Origin: Bacillota bacterium
GTDB lineage: Bacteria; Bacillota; Clostridia; Oscillospirales; Acutalibacteraceae
NCBI GenBank assembly: GCA_023397245.1
Contig: JAEWUH010000271.1
Location: 1 to 8,031, forward strand
Direction: 5' to 3'
DNA: 8,031 nucleotides
The notes under the pieces are model-generated. The model was not told where the DNA came from, made no database searches, and saw only the letters and a list, made by a program, of their open reading frames with translations. Numbering within the stretch: position 1 is the stretch's first letter; each line of letters begins with the position of its first letter. The position numbers and the translations under genes were made by a program. Below are positions 1 through 6,571 of this stretch, piece by piece.

Positions 1-27
1 TCCGAATAACTCGACTGAGGTTCTACA

Positions 28-1143
28 ATGACAAATTATAAAACGACCGGTGCGCAGATTCTGTCTGTATTTGTGATGTTTTCCCTCGGCAGCATCGTGG
101 TAATCGCATTTTACCCGCAGACAAAACAGGACTCCTGGATATGCGCCCTGCTGTCCGGGGTTCTTTTTCTGCCCCTCATGGCGTTATACCTTCGTATCAT
201 TCATCTGTATCCGGGCTTGAACTTATTTGAAATCATATTTACCGTATTCGGCCGGCTGTTCGGGAGCGTTTTCTCACTGATTTATTTTCTTTTTGCGATT
301 CACCTTGGCAGTATGGTTACGAATCTATTCTCTCAATATATTATTGCGGTGAATCTGGAGGAAACCCCCAAAATATTGATTTCCTCGTTCCTTGTGATGC
401 TTTGCGTATGGTCCATAAAAAACGGGCCCGAAAGCATCGGGCGAATTTCCAAAATGTTTCTTCCTTTTATCACGCTAATCATTTTGCTTACCTTTATCGT
501 CGGGCTTAAGGATATGAATTTCGATTATTTGAAACCGGTTTTGCAGACCGATACCAAGTCTCTTTTGAACGGAGCTTTTTTCTATCTTACGCTCTCCACA
601 GGGGAAATCTTCTTTTTTCTTACCCTGCATTCCTCCGCGGGCCCGAATGTACGTATGCCGGGCATCTTTGTGAAGGGTCTTGTGTTCACCGTATTCCTGA
701 TACTAATTGCTAACCTGCGCAATATTCTTCTGCTCGGTTCACCTACCGCTTTGCTGTCATCTTACCCTTCTTACAGCGCAGCAAGCCTCCTTTCCGTCGG
801 CACTTTTTTTACCCGAATCGAAGTGCTGATCGGCATTAATATGCTGCTCTCCGGGTTTATTAAAATCTGCGTCTGCCTGTATTCCGCCAGCCTCGGATTG
901 ACAAGCTTATTCCGGATTCAGGATCAGAAAAAGCTGGCGGTACCCTGCGGTCTGCTCATGATTGCAGTTGCCGGAATACTGAACGCAACCTCCGCATCCC
1001 AGATTCAGTGGCTGAAGGTTTTCCCTATCTACTCCATCCCGTTTGAATTTATCATGCCGGTTATTTTATGGATCGGCGCCGAAATCAAGGCAAAGATGAA
1101 GCAGGCAGGCAGTTCGGCCACCGGATTGGATTCGTCGGAATAA
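28..1143 (+). CDS. GerAB-family spore germination permease (germinant receptor B subunit)
   Basis: Predicted inner-membrane B subunit of a GerA-type germinant receptor, related to the amino acid/polyamine/organocation transporters (Spore_permease family). In spores this subunit helps bind the germinant and start germination. The 371 residues fit the usual length of about 365. About ten hydrophobic segments are visible, near residues 9-28, 38-58, 79-101, 115-130, 143-160, 183-200, 216-236, 265-288, 304-320 and 334-351. Family-like stretches include NGPESIGR (132-139), KDMNFDYLKPVL (161-172) and FFTRIEVLI (260-268). The start is ATG at 28, with GAGG at 17-20 seven bases upstream. A reading frame from the left edge ends in a TGA (29-31) that overlaps this ATG, as expected if a gerA A- or C-subunit gene precedes it, but only a few codons are visible and other frames also stop nearby. 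The gene is visibly more AT-rich than the hyp genes. The paralogue (GerAB, GerBB, GerKB or other) and the germinant cannot be told from sequence. Confidence 0.93.
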   Translation: MTNYKTTGAQILSVFVMFSLGSIVVIAFYPQTKQDSWICALLSGVLFLPLMALYLRIIHLYPGLNLFEIIFTVFGRLFGSVFSLIYFLFAIHLGSMVTNLFSQYIIAVNLEETPKILISSFLVMLCVWSIKNGPESIGRISKMFLPFITLIILLTFIVGLKDMNFDYLKPVLQTDTKSLLNGAFFYLTLSTGEIFFFLTLHSSAGPNVRMPGIFVKGLVFTVFLILIANLRNILLLGSPTALLSSYPSYSAASLLSVGTFFTRIEVLIGINMLLSGFIKICVCLYSASLGLTSLFRIQDQKKLAVPCGLLMIAVAGILNATSASQIQWLKVFPIYSIPFEFIMPVILWIGAEIKAKMKQAGSSATGLDSSE

Positions 1144-1163
1144 TATAATTTACAAATACAAAA

Positions 1164-1202
1164 GACGCCCGCAGGCTGTGCTACTTACAGCCTGCGGGCG
1201 TC
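1164..1202. terminator. Bidirectional hairpin terminator between gerAB-like gene and hypE
   Basis: A perfect 16-bp stem (1164-1179 paired with 1187-1202) encloses a 7-nt loop. It lies 20 bases after the permease stop codon and 16 bases after the hypE stop codon on the other strand. On the minus strand the stem is followed by a T-rich run (complement of 1141-1163, starting TTTTGTATTTG), so it is a good intrinsic terminator for the ech-hyp operon. On the plus strand the following bases (ATCATTTCTAC) are only weakly T-rich, so termination of the germination gene is probably less efficient. Confidence 0.9.
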
Positions 1203-1218
1203 ATCATTTCTACTAATA

Positions 1219-2205
1219 TCAACAGATTCGCGGAAGGCCCTCTCCGTAAAGCTCGGATACAATACGGGTGCCGCCCACCGACGTTTTAACCAGAAGCGTC
1301 CCCGCCTCTCCGGCCGTTACGCTGCCGATGACCTGCGCGTGTTCCCCGTATTTTGCTTTGCGCATGAGCTCAACCGCTTTCTGCGCATCTTCCTTTTCCA
1401 CAACGGCAACCAGCTTTCCCTCGTTGCCCATATAGAGCGGGTCAAGCCCCAAAATCCCGCAGAAGCCCTTTACCTGCTCCGAAACCGGGATATCCTGCTC
1501 ATTCAGCTCGATGCAGCAGGACGAAGCGGAAGCAAATTCATTCAGTACGGTCGCCAGCCCGCCGCGGGTTACGTCGCGCAGCGCCTTGACCCGGATTCCG
1601 TTTTCAAAAAGCGCGCCGACAATTTCCCCAAGCGGCGCGCAGTCGCTCTGTATTTTGTTTTCTATTCCCATCCGGGAGCTTAGAATAGCGGCGTGATGTT
1701 CGCCCAGACAGCCGGACAGAATCAGGCAGTCGCCTTCCCTGCAGTTGGAGGCGCTGATGTTCCGGCCCTGCGGCACAAAGCCGACCCCCGCGGTATTGAT
1801 GCAGACGCCGCCCTTGCCCTCGATCACCTTGGTATCCCCGGCAACGATGCACACGCCCGCTTCTTCGGCGGTCTTCGCCATGGATTCCGCGATTTTTCCC
1901 AGATCGCCGCTGTCCGCACCTTCTTCAATGATAAAACCGCAGGTAAGGTATTTGGGCTGTGCGCCGCTCATCAGCAGGTCGTTCACGGTGCCGCAGACGG
2001 AGAGCCGGCCGATATCGCCGCCCGGGAAGAAAACGGGAGTGACCACAAAGCTGTCGGTCGTCATGGCGATGGTTTCCGCGCCCGGAACCACGGCGGAGTC
2101 CTCCATTCTGGAGAGCACCGGATTGTGAAAGCTTTTGGAAAAAATATTTGCGATCAGCTCCGAAGTGGCTTTTCCGCCGCTGCCATGCGCCATTGTTATC
2201 TTCAT
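1219..2205 (-). CDS. hypE: Hydrogenase maturation factor HypE (carbamoyl dehydratase)
   Basis: HypE takes a carbamoyl group from HypF onto its C-terminal cysteine and dehydrates it with ATP to a thiocyanate. This gives the CN ligands of the [NiFe] active-site iron, delivered to the HypC-HypD complex in the cytoplasm. The 328-residue protein has the PurM/SelD-like fold signatures: HGSGGKAT (7-14), TTDSFVV (49-55), CGTVNDLLMSGA (71-82), VAGDTKVI (121-128), RDVTRGGLATVLNE (210-223) and GNEGKL (260-265). It ends in PRIC, so the modified cysteine C328 is present. Start ATG at 2205 has GGAG (2216-2219 on the complement) ten bases upstream. It is the last gene of the minus-strand operon, just before the strong terminator at 1164-1202. 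It is set apart from hypD by about 420 bp of non-coding, palindrome-rich DNA, while all other genes of the operon abut or overlap. Confidence 0.98.
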   Translation of the reverse strand: MKITMAHGSGGKATSELIANIFSKSFHNPVLSRMEDSAVVPGAETIAMTTDSFVVTPVFFPGGDIGRLSVCGTVNDLLMSGAQPKYLTCGFIIEEGADSGDLGKIAESMAKTAEEAGVCIVAGDTKVIEGKGGVCINTAGVGFVPQGRNISASNCREGDCLILSGCLGEHHAAILSSRMGIENKIQSDCAPLGEIVGALFENGIRVKALRDVTRGGLATVLNEFASASSCCIELNEQDIPVSEQVKGFCGILGLDPLYMGNEGKLVAVVEKEDAQKAVELMRKAKYGEHAQVIGSVTAGEAGTLLVKTSVGGTRIVSELYGEGLPRIC

Positions 2206-2346
2206 CGTTTTATAACTCCAATCTTCTGTTCTTGAATCTCAATCCTTTTTGACTGCCTCCAGGCCGGGTAGCGGCTGAGCCTGCACACAATTTTACACTA
2301 ACTAAATCGGGTGCTGGTTTTTAGCCGCCCTCAGGCCGGGCAGGCC

Positions 2347-2374
2347 CATACTTTCGTTCCGGGACGAAAGTATG
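2347..2374. repeat. Perfect 11-bp inverted repeat (hairpin-forming palindrome)
   Basis: CATACTTTCGT (2347-2357) and ACGAAAGTATG (2364-2374) are exact reverse complements separated by six bases whose core is the palindrome CCGG. No T-run follows on either strand, so this is not a normal intrinsic terminator. A competing pairing exists between CCGGGAC (2359-2365) and GTCCCGG (2379-2385). It lies eleven bases from a second inverted repeat and appears to belong to the same repeat unit. Confidence 0.85.
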
Positions 2375-2384
2375 CAAAGTCCCG

Positions 2385-2436
2385 GCAAGGGGGATTGGTA
2401 ATTCCCGGCGGGAGGGCTCCATCCAATCCCCCTTGC
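2385..2436. repeat. Perfect 14-bp inverted repeat around a GC-rich loop
   Basis: GCAAGGGGGATTGG (2385-2398) and CCAATCCCCCTTGC (2423-2436) are exact reverse complements around a 24-base spacer that can itself fold (TCCC at 2403-2406 with GGGA at 2410-2413). Together with the inverted repeat at 2347-2374 it forms a compact structured block of about 90 bases. The appearance resembles the dispersed palindromic intergenic repeats seen in many genomes of the Ruminococcaceae, but copy number cannot be tested from one window. Confidence 0.85.
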
Positions 2437-2592
2437 ATCCCCGAGGTATCCCCATTCAACCCGGTTATGTCAATTTTCAATAGGGTTTTCATTGACAGGA
2501 AAGCATTAACTTTGTGCTCGGGACGCTTGTTTGGTGCGAGAAGAAAAGCCCCTGCTACCACAAAGAAAAAACCTATAATCGCCGTAGGCACG

Positions 2593-2609
2593 AAAAGACG
2601 CTGTGCGTC
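2593..2609 (-). terminator. Possible weak terminator or attenuator after hypD
   Basis: On the minus strand, 20 bases after the hypD stop codon, GACGC-ACA-GCGTC forms a 5-bp stem with a 3-base loop (2597-2609), directly followed by TTTT (2593-2596). The stem is short, so termination would be partial at best. If active it would lower hypE transcription relative to the upstream genes. Confidence 0.25.
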
Positions 2610-2628
2610 CGCAGATGACAGAGAGATT

Positions 2629-3663
2629 TTATTTTCTGCGGTTTACAAAATACTGGTAACAGCTTCCCTCCGTGGAGACCATGCACGCGCCCTGCGGCGA
2701 CTGCGGGGTGCAGGCACTGCCGAACAGCGGGCACTGGCGCGGGCCGATTGCTCCGGTGAGCACCCGTGCGCAGCGGCAGTTCGGGTTGGCACTGTGGTCT
2801 TCCGTAAGGTTTGCGCTTCCCGCGTCAAACGCGGAATGTTCCGGCCTGAGCCGCATGCCGGAACCCTCTATGGTACCCATTCCGCGCCAGGAAGCGTCGC
2901 AGGGCTCAAAGTATTGGGAGACCTTCTTCTGCGCGGTAAGATTGCCCTCGGCGGTTACCGTGGAGGGGTACAGGTTCAGCACATCCCCCCTGCCGCGCCG
3001 CTTTACCAGCGCGTAAATCGCCAGCAGGAGCGGCTCTGCCTCAAAGGAGGCTACCACGAACGGGATGGAATACTTCTCCGCAAGCGGGCGGTATAGCTCG
3101 CTCCCCGTAATGACACTAACATGGCCGGGGGCGATAAATCCGTTGATTCCGCTCTGGTTTGCGCATACCCAGTCAATGACCTGCGGCATGGTTTTGAGCG
3201 AAGTAAGCAGCTTAATATTCTTTATTCCGCGGCGTATGGCTTCTTCCAACAGCATTGCGTAAACGGGGGTAGTGGTTTCAAACCCCACCGCCGCAAAAAC
3301 AAACGTCTTCTCCGGCTCGCTTTCCGCAAGCTTTAAGGTATCCAGCGGAGAGTACACCATGCGCACCTGCCCGCCCAGCGCCTTTGCATCGTTCAGGTTT
3401 TTGCTGCTGCCCTTCACGCGCAGCAGGTCGCCAAAGGAAACCACAACGTGGTTCGGTTTTAAGGCCAGCTCCGCAAGGCGGTCAATATAGGCCGTCACGG
3501 TCACGCAGACCGGGCAGCCGGGGCCGGAAATCAGCTTGATATTCGGCGAAAGCAGGCTGACGATCCCGCTGTGTGAAATCGCGGCCGTATGGGTACCGCA
3601 GACCTCCATCAGCCGGACGGGCTCTCCGTCATAATTTTTCAGATATTCTTTATAATCAAGCAT
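2629..3663 (-). CDS. hypD: Hydrogenase maturation factor HypD (Fe-S scaffold for Fe(CN)2CO)
   Basis: HypD is the [4Fe-4S] protein that, with HypC, forms the scaffold on which the Fe(CN)2CO moiety of [NiFe] hydrogenases is built. The 344-residue product shows the diagnostic motifs: MEVCGTHT (19-26, C22), SGPGCPVCVT (46-55, C50 and C53), VGFETTTPV (126-134), APGHVSVITG (178-187), and a cysteine-rich C terminus (C296, C298, C311, C318, C327, C335) that includes the ligands of the iron-sulfur cluster. It is slightly shorter than the roughly 370-residue E. coli protein because the N terminus is short, with no loss of motifs. The ATG at 3663 overlaps the end of hypC by 8 bases (ATGCTTGA), and a GAGG lies about 12 bases upstream inside hypC, so translation is probably coupled. 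Confidence 0.98.
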   Translation of the reverse strand: MLDYKEYLKNYDGEPVRLMEVCGTHTAAISHSGIVSLLSPNIKLISGPGCPVCVTVTAYIDRLAELALKPNHVVVSFGDLLRVKGSSKNLNDAKALGGQVRMVYSPLDTLKLAESEPEKTFVFAAVGFETTTPVYAMLLEEAIRRGIKNIKLLTSLKTMPQVIDWVCANQSGINGFIAPGHVSVITGSELYRPLAEKYSIPFVVASFEAEPLLLAIYALVKRRGRGDVLNLYPSTVTAEGNLTAQKKVSQYFEPCDASWRGMGTIEGSGMRLRPEHSAFDAGSANLTEDHSANPNCRCARVLTGAIGPRQCPLFGSACTPQSPQGACMVSTEGSCYQYFVNRRK

Positions 3664-3871
3664 AGCTTTCTATTTCCTCAAACAGGCTTGCCAGATTGTT
3701 GCGTTCCTCCTCGGAAATCACCTGTATAATGCAGCCGGCGTGAACCAGCACGTAGTCACCCGGCTTAATCTTCACAAGACCCGCCTCCGCGCGGACGACA
3801 TTCCCGCTGAAATCCACTTCCGCAACTGTTCCGTCCACCTTTATTACTTTGCCCGGCATTGCCACGCACAT
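3656..3871 (-). CDS. hypC: Hydrogenase maturation chaperone HypC
   Basis: Small HypC/HupF-family chaperone of 71 residues that binds iron with HypD and then carries the Fe(CN)2CO unit to the precursor of the large subunit, here presumably EchE. The signature N terminus MCVAMPGKV is intact. The essential cysteine is C2, exposed once Met1 is removed. The rest forms the usual small beta-barrel (KPGDYVLVHAG, 37-47) with a short acidic C-terminal helix (EEERNNLASLFEEIE, 54-68). I chose ATG at 3871 because it gives the family N terminus and has AAAGG ten bases upstream; a longer open frame reaching 3982 would place non-homologous residues before C2 and overlap hypF. It begins 4 nt after the hypF stop codon and overlaps hypD by 8 bases. 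The length is at the short end of the family. Confidence 0.97.
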   Translation of the reverse strand: MCVAMPGKVIKVDGTVAEVDFSGNVVRAEAGLVKIKPGDYVLVHAGCIIQVISEEERNNLASLFEEIESYA

Positions 3872-3875
3872 AATA

Positions 3876-6122
3876 TCACTGCCTTTCTTTTTCTTTTGAA
3901 GCGGTCTGCGCGCACAGCCATGCCTGGCCGAGGCAGATGCCGCCGTCGTTGCAGGGTACTTGAGAATTGAGGAAAACCTCAAAGCCGCCGCCCCGCAGAA
4001 GCTTTATCGATTCCTGCAGCAGAAGGAGGTTGGCAAAAACGCCGCCGCTCAGTGCAACCTTGTTTTCTCCGCTGATGCCGCGGATACAGCGGCAAACCTC
4101 CGCCAGCATCCGGGCAGCCGCGAAATGGAATCCAAGCGCCAGCGCGCCCGGTTCCACTCCGCTTTCCGCCGCAGAGTAAATCTCTTTTATCATTTTTATC
4201 TGGTCGATCAGAAAACCGGATTCCGTTTGGCGGATTTCAAAATCCAGCGGATACGGGGCTGTTCCCGCCGACTGCGCCGCTGCCGCCGCGTTTTCCAGCG
4301 CAATGGCGCACTCACCCTCATAGGTGTTATAGCTGCGGATACCCAATACCGCGCTGACCGCGTCGAACAGCCTTCCCATACTGGAGCACGGAAACGTATT
4401 GATTCCGTTTTCAAGCGCCGCTTTCACATAAGCGTTCCGGCTGTCTTTCGTTTCAATCCCCGCGGCCTCCAGATAACAGAGCGCCGTGAGCCCGGCGTCC
4501 TTGGAAGCCCGATCCCCGCCGCAGAGCGTAACATAGCCCAGCTGCGCAAAGCGCCGGTATTCCGCGCCATCGCAAAGAAGAAACTCGCCGCCCCATACGC
4601 AGCCGTCCGTTCCGTAGCCCGTGCCGTCAAACGCGGCGCCGATGCAGCGGTTCAGGCTGTGTTCCGCCATGACGGAGGCGATGTGGGCATGATGGTGCTG
4701 AATCCTTACGGTGGGCTTATGCAGCTCTTCCGCAAGGCGGGCGGTAAAATAATCCGGGTGCAGGTCGCAGGCGATTACAGCGGGGTCCATCCGGAAAAGC
4801 CGTTTCATCCGGCCAAGGCTTTCGCGGTATACTTTGGAAACCGCGTATTCCTCCATATCGCCGAAATACTGGCTCAGATAGGCGCGGTCGCCCTTCATCA
4901 GACAAAAGCAGGCTTTCAGGTCGCCGCCCATCGCCAGAACCGGCTCTTCCGCGCGCGCTTCCAAAAAAAGCGGCGCCGGAACATAGCCCCTGCTTCGCCG
5001 GATCATCTGCACCGCGCCGCAGGAAACCCGCGCCACCGAGTCATCCAGAGGAGTAACGATGCGGCGCGTATGGTAAAGCACGCCGTCAAAATCGCCGGAT
5101 TGAAAAGCCAGCATTTCCGCGTCATCGATGATAATCGGCTCATTGGAAAAGTTGCCGCTTGTCATCACAAGCGGGCCGCAGGCTTCCGTTAAGAGCTGGT
5201 GCAGGCCGGTATAGGGCAAAAAAGCGCCCAAAAACCGGCTTTCGCTGCTCAGGGATTCACAGAAAACATTCTTTATTTTGTTCAGCAAAACGATTGGCCG
5301 TGCGGGCGAGGTAAGAAGCTTTTCCTCCTCCGCGCTCACGCTGCAGACTGTACGAATGGAATCCACCGTGGGGAACATAACCGCAAACGGTTTTTTATCC
5401 CGGTGCTTTAAGCGGCGAAGCCGTTCCACCGATTCTTCCTTCCCGGGGAGGCAGGCAAACTGGTATCCGCCGATTCCCTTGAGAGCAAGCACTGCGCCGG
5501 AACGTAGCATTTCAATGCCCTTTTCCAGCGCTTCCTCCCTGTCGTAACGTCTGCCGCCCGTCTGAAAAATCAGCTGGGGGCCGCAGTCGTGGCAGGAGAT
5601 CGTCTGCGCGTGCCGGCGGCGCGTTTCTGTGGTATATTCCTCATGGCACGCGGGGCACATGGGGAAATCGTCCATCGTAATGTTGCAGCGGTCGTACGGA
5701 AGATCGCTGATGATGCTGTACCGCGGGCCGCAGGCAACGCAGCTGATAAACGGATAGCGGTACCGGCGATCTCCGGGAGCCGCAAGCTCCTTTAAGCATT
5801 CCCCGCAGATCGGCAGATCGGGCGGGATCAGCGGCGTTTCGCCGCTGGTACCAATACTCTGCACAATGCGGAAATCCTCAAATTTCCGGGGTGGCGCGGG
5901 CTTGCAGAGAATCCGCGTAACGTCAGCGCCGGGGGGCTGCCGCGACTTAAGGCGGTGGATAAACTGATCCATCGCCTGTTTTGACGCTTCAGCGGTAATC
6001 TCTACAATCCCGCCATTATTCATTACAACTCCTCGAACCCCAAGTTCTTCGGCAAGCCGCGCCACAAACGGGCGGTAGCCGACCCCTTGAACCACCCCGA
6101 AAACGGTAATGGATTTAATCAT
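3876..6122 (-). CDS. hypF: Hydrogenase maturation carbamoyltransferase HypF
   Basis: HypF converts carbamoyl phosphate and ATP to carbamoyl-adenylate and transfers the carbamoyl group to the C-terminal cysteine of HypE, the first step toward the CN ligands. The 748-residue protein has the full family architecture. It starts with an acylphosphatase domain (about 1-90; GVVQGVGYRPFV at 9-20, NNGG at 35-38). Two zinc fingers follow (C106/C109/C128/C131 and C156/C159/C177/C180). Next is a YrdC-like nucleotide-binding domain (about 195-385; KGIGGYQFAC 215-224, KKPFAVMF 243-250, SPARPIVLL 272-280, TSGNFSNEPI 321-330). Last is a Kae1-like transferase domain (about 390-748; metal-binding HHHAH 476-480, DGTGYGTDG 499-507, LSGGVFANLLLL 691-702, NDGGICLGQ 725-733). 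The start is ATG at 6122, overlapping the echF stop as ATGA; a longer frame reaching 6359 would only be echF read out of frame. No break or missing motif was seen. Confidence 0.98.
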   Translation of the reverse strand: MIKSITVFGVVQGVGYRPFVARLAEELGVRGVVMNNGGIVEITAEASKQAMDQFIHRLKSRQPPGADVTRILCKPAPPRKFEDFRIVQSIGTSGETPLIPPDLPICGECLKELAAPGDRRYRYPFISCVACGPRYSIISDLPYDRCNITMDDFPMCPACHEEYTTETRRRHAQTISCHDCGPQLIFQTGGRRYDREEALEKGIEMLRSGAVLALKGIGGYQFACLPGKEESVERLRRLKHRDKKPFAVMFPTVDSIRTVCSVSAEEEKLLTSPARPIVLLNKIKNVFCESLSSESRFLGAFLPYTGLHQLLTEACGPLVMTSGNFSNEPIIIDDAEMLAFQSGDFDGVLYHTRRIVTPLDDSVARVSCGAVQMIRRSRGYVPAPLFLEARAEEPVLAMGGDLKACFCLMKGDRAYLSQYFGDMEEYAVSKVYRESLGRMKRLFRMDPAVIACDLHPDYFTARLAEELHKPTVRIQHHHAHIASVMAEHSLNRCIGAAFDGTGYGTDGCVWGGEFLLCDGAEYRRFAQLGYVTLCGGDRASKDAGLTALCYLEAAGIETKDSRNAYVKAALENGINTFPCSSMGRLFDAVSAVLGIRSYNTYEGECAIALENAAAAAQSAGTAPYPLDFEIRQTESGFLIDQIKMIKEIYSAAESGVEPGALALGFHFAAARMLAEVCRCIRGISGENKVALSGGVFANLLLLQESIKLLRGGGFEVFLNSQVPCNDGGICLGQAWLCAQTASKEKERQ

Positions 6123-6562
6123 GCATGCGCTGCGGGTTCCTTTGCCTCGGCAGCAGAATCCTTCGGCGCGGCAGCCGGTGCTTTTGGTGTAGCCGGTGCT
6201 GCTGCCGGTTCCTTCGGCGGCTCGGGCGGCTTTACATAAGTATCTGTGCTCTTCTGCGCGTTCGGCTCGGTATAAGCGTGCTGCATGGAGAGGGATTTCT
6301 TTGCGCAGCTCTCTACGCAGTAGCCGCACTGGATGCAGCCGAAGCGTTCGATGGACCATGTCCTTGCGGCGCGGTCAACTGTAATGGCGTTGGCCGGGCA
6401 TTTTTTGGAGCACAGCCCGCAGAGAATACAGGTGTCCATATCCACTTGGATATGGCCCCTGGTGCGGTCCGTATATTCCCGCGGTGTGTAAGGATAATTC
6501 CTTGTGGCGGGAGCGGAAACTAAATTCTTTAAAACAGTTTTTGCAAATGGCATTATCTTCAT
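6119..6562 (-). CDS. echF: Ech-type hydrogenase polyferredoxin subunit (two [4Fe-4S]) with Pro/Ala-rich tail
   Basis: Electron-transfer subunit of the energy-converting hydrogenase, related to NuoI and HycF, expected on the cytoplasmic arm between soluble ferredoxin and the small subunit. Of 147 residues, 1-96 are the conserved core. Cluster one is CILCGLCSKKCP (C45, C48, C51, C55) and cluster two CIQCGYCVESCA (C76, C79, C82, C86). The N terminus (MKIMPFAKTVLKNL) resembles the amphipathic anchor helix of this family. Residues about 111-147 form an unusual tail made almost only of Pro, Ala, Lys and Glu, probably disordered. The start is ATG at 6562, with AGGG seven bases upstream overlapping the echE stop codon; Met4 is a possible alternative. 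The stop overlaps the hypF start (ATGA). Assignment as EchF rests on the neighbours echD and echE as well as on the ferredoxin motifs. Confidence 0.9.
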   Translation of the reverse strand: MKIMPFAKTVLKNLVSAPATRNYPYTPREYTDRTRGHIQVDMDTCILCGLCSKKCPANAITVDRAARTWSIERFGCIQCGYCVESCAKKSLSMQHAYTEPNAQKSTDTYVKPPEPPKEPAAAPATPKAPAAAPKDSAAEAKEPAAHA

Positions 6563-6571
6563 AAGAATTCC

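Larger units (their letters stand above)
2206..2628. other. Non-coding gap between hypD and hypE, rich in inverted repeats
   Basis: No convincing gene lies here. The stretch holds a short hairpin followed by TTTT just after hypD (2593-2609), an inverted pair of TTGACA-type boxes (2468-2497), two strong inverted repeats (2385-2436 and 2347-2374), and an imperfect direct repeat built on AGGCCGGG (2261-2268 and 2333-2340). I found no promoter with both a good -35 and a good -10 upstream of hypE; the closest -10-like string is TAAAAT, in the complement of 2291-2298, without a matching -35. Only the last bases before hypE carry a ribosome binding site. An 86-codon GTG-initiated open frame (2591-2331, minus) has no ribosome binding site and runs through the palindromes. 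Confidence 0.7.

Noticed and set aside
1..27. 3' end of a gerA A- or C-subunit gene
   Set aside because: Likely by context, but three frames end within the first 41 bases and too few codons are visible to choose one, so it is not listed as a feature.
1693..2235. 180-codon open frame on the plus strand
   Set aside because: It is antisense to hypE, which is a clear, full-length family member. No ribosome binding site or domain was seen.
2347..2436. Intrinsic terminator between hypD and hypE
   Set aside because: The hairpins are strong but neither strand has a run of T after them.
2321..2450. CRISPR array or tRNA in the structured gap
   Set aside because: There are inverted repeats but no regularly spaced direct repeats, and no cloverleaf with an anticodon arm or T-loop could be drawn.
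2206..2628. Known riboswitch (for example nickel/cobalt sensing) ahead of hypE
   Set aside because: No conserved aptamer core that I recognise is present, and the structure is explained by simple palindromes.
2311..3096. 261-codon open frame on the plus strand
   Set aside because: Most of it lies antisense to the conserved hypD C terminus and the rest crosses the palindromic gap. It shows no recognisable domain; GC-rich codon bias on the other strand explains it.
3872..3982. 37-codon N-terminal extension of hypC
   Set aside because: HypC needs cysteine at position 2 (MCVAMPGKV), which fixes the start at 3871. The extension overlaps hypF.
3960..5192. 410-codon open frame on the plus strand
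   Set aside because: It is wholly antisense to hypF, whose motifs are intact. The translation is rich in Arg, Ala and His with no family signature, typical of a shadow frame.
6123..6359. 79-codon N-terminal extension of hypF
   Set aside because: The extension is echF read in another frame. The HypF acylphosphatase domain starts right at the ATG at 6122, which overlaps the echF stop as in other coupled pairs.
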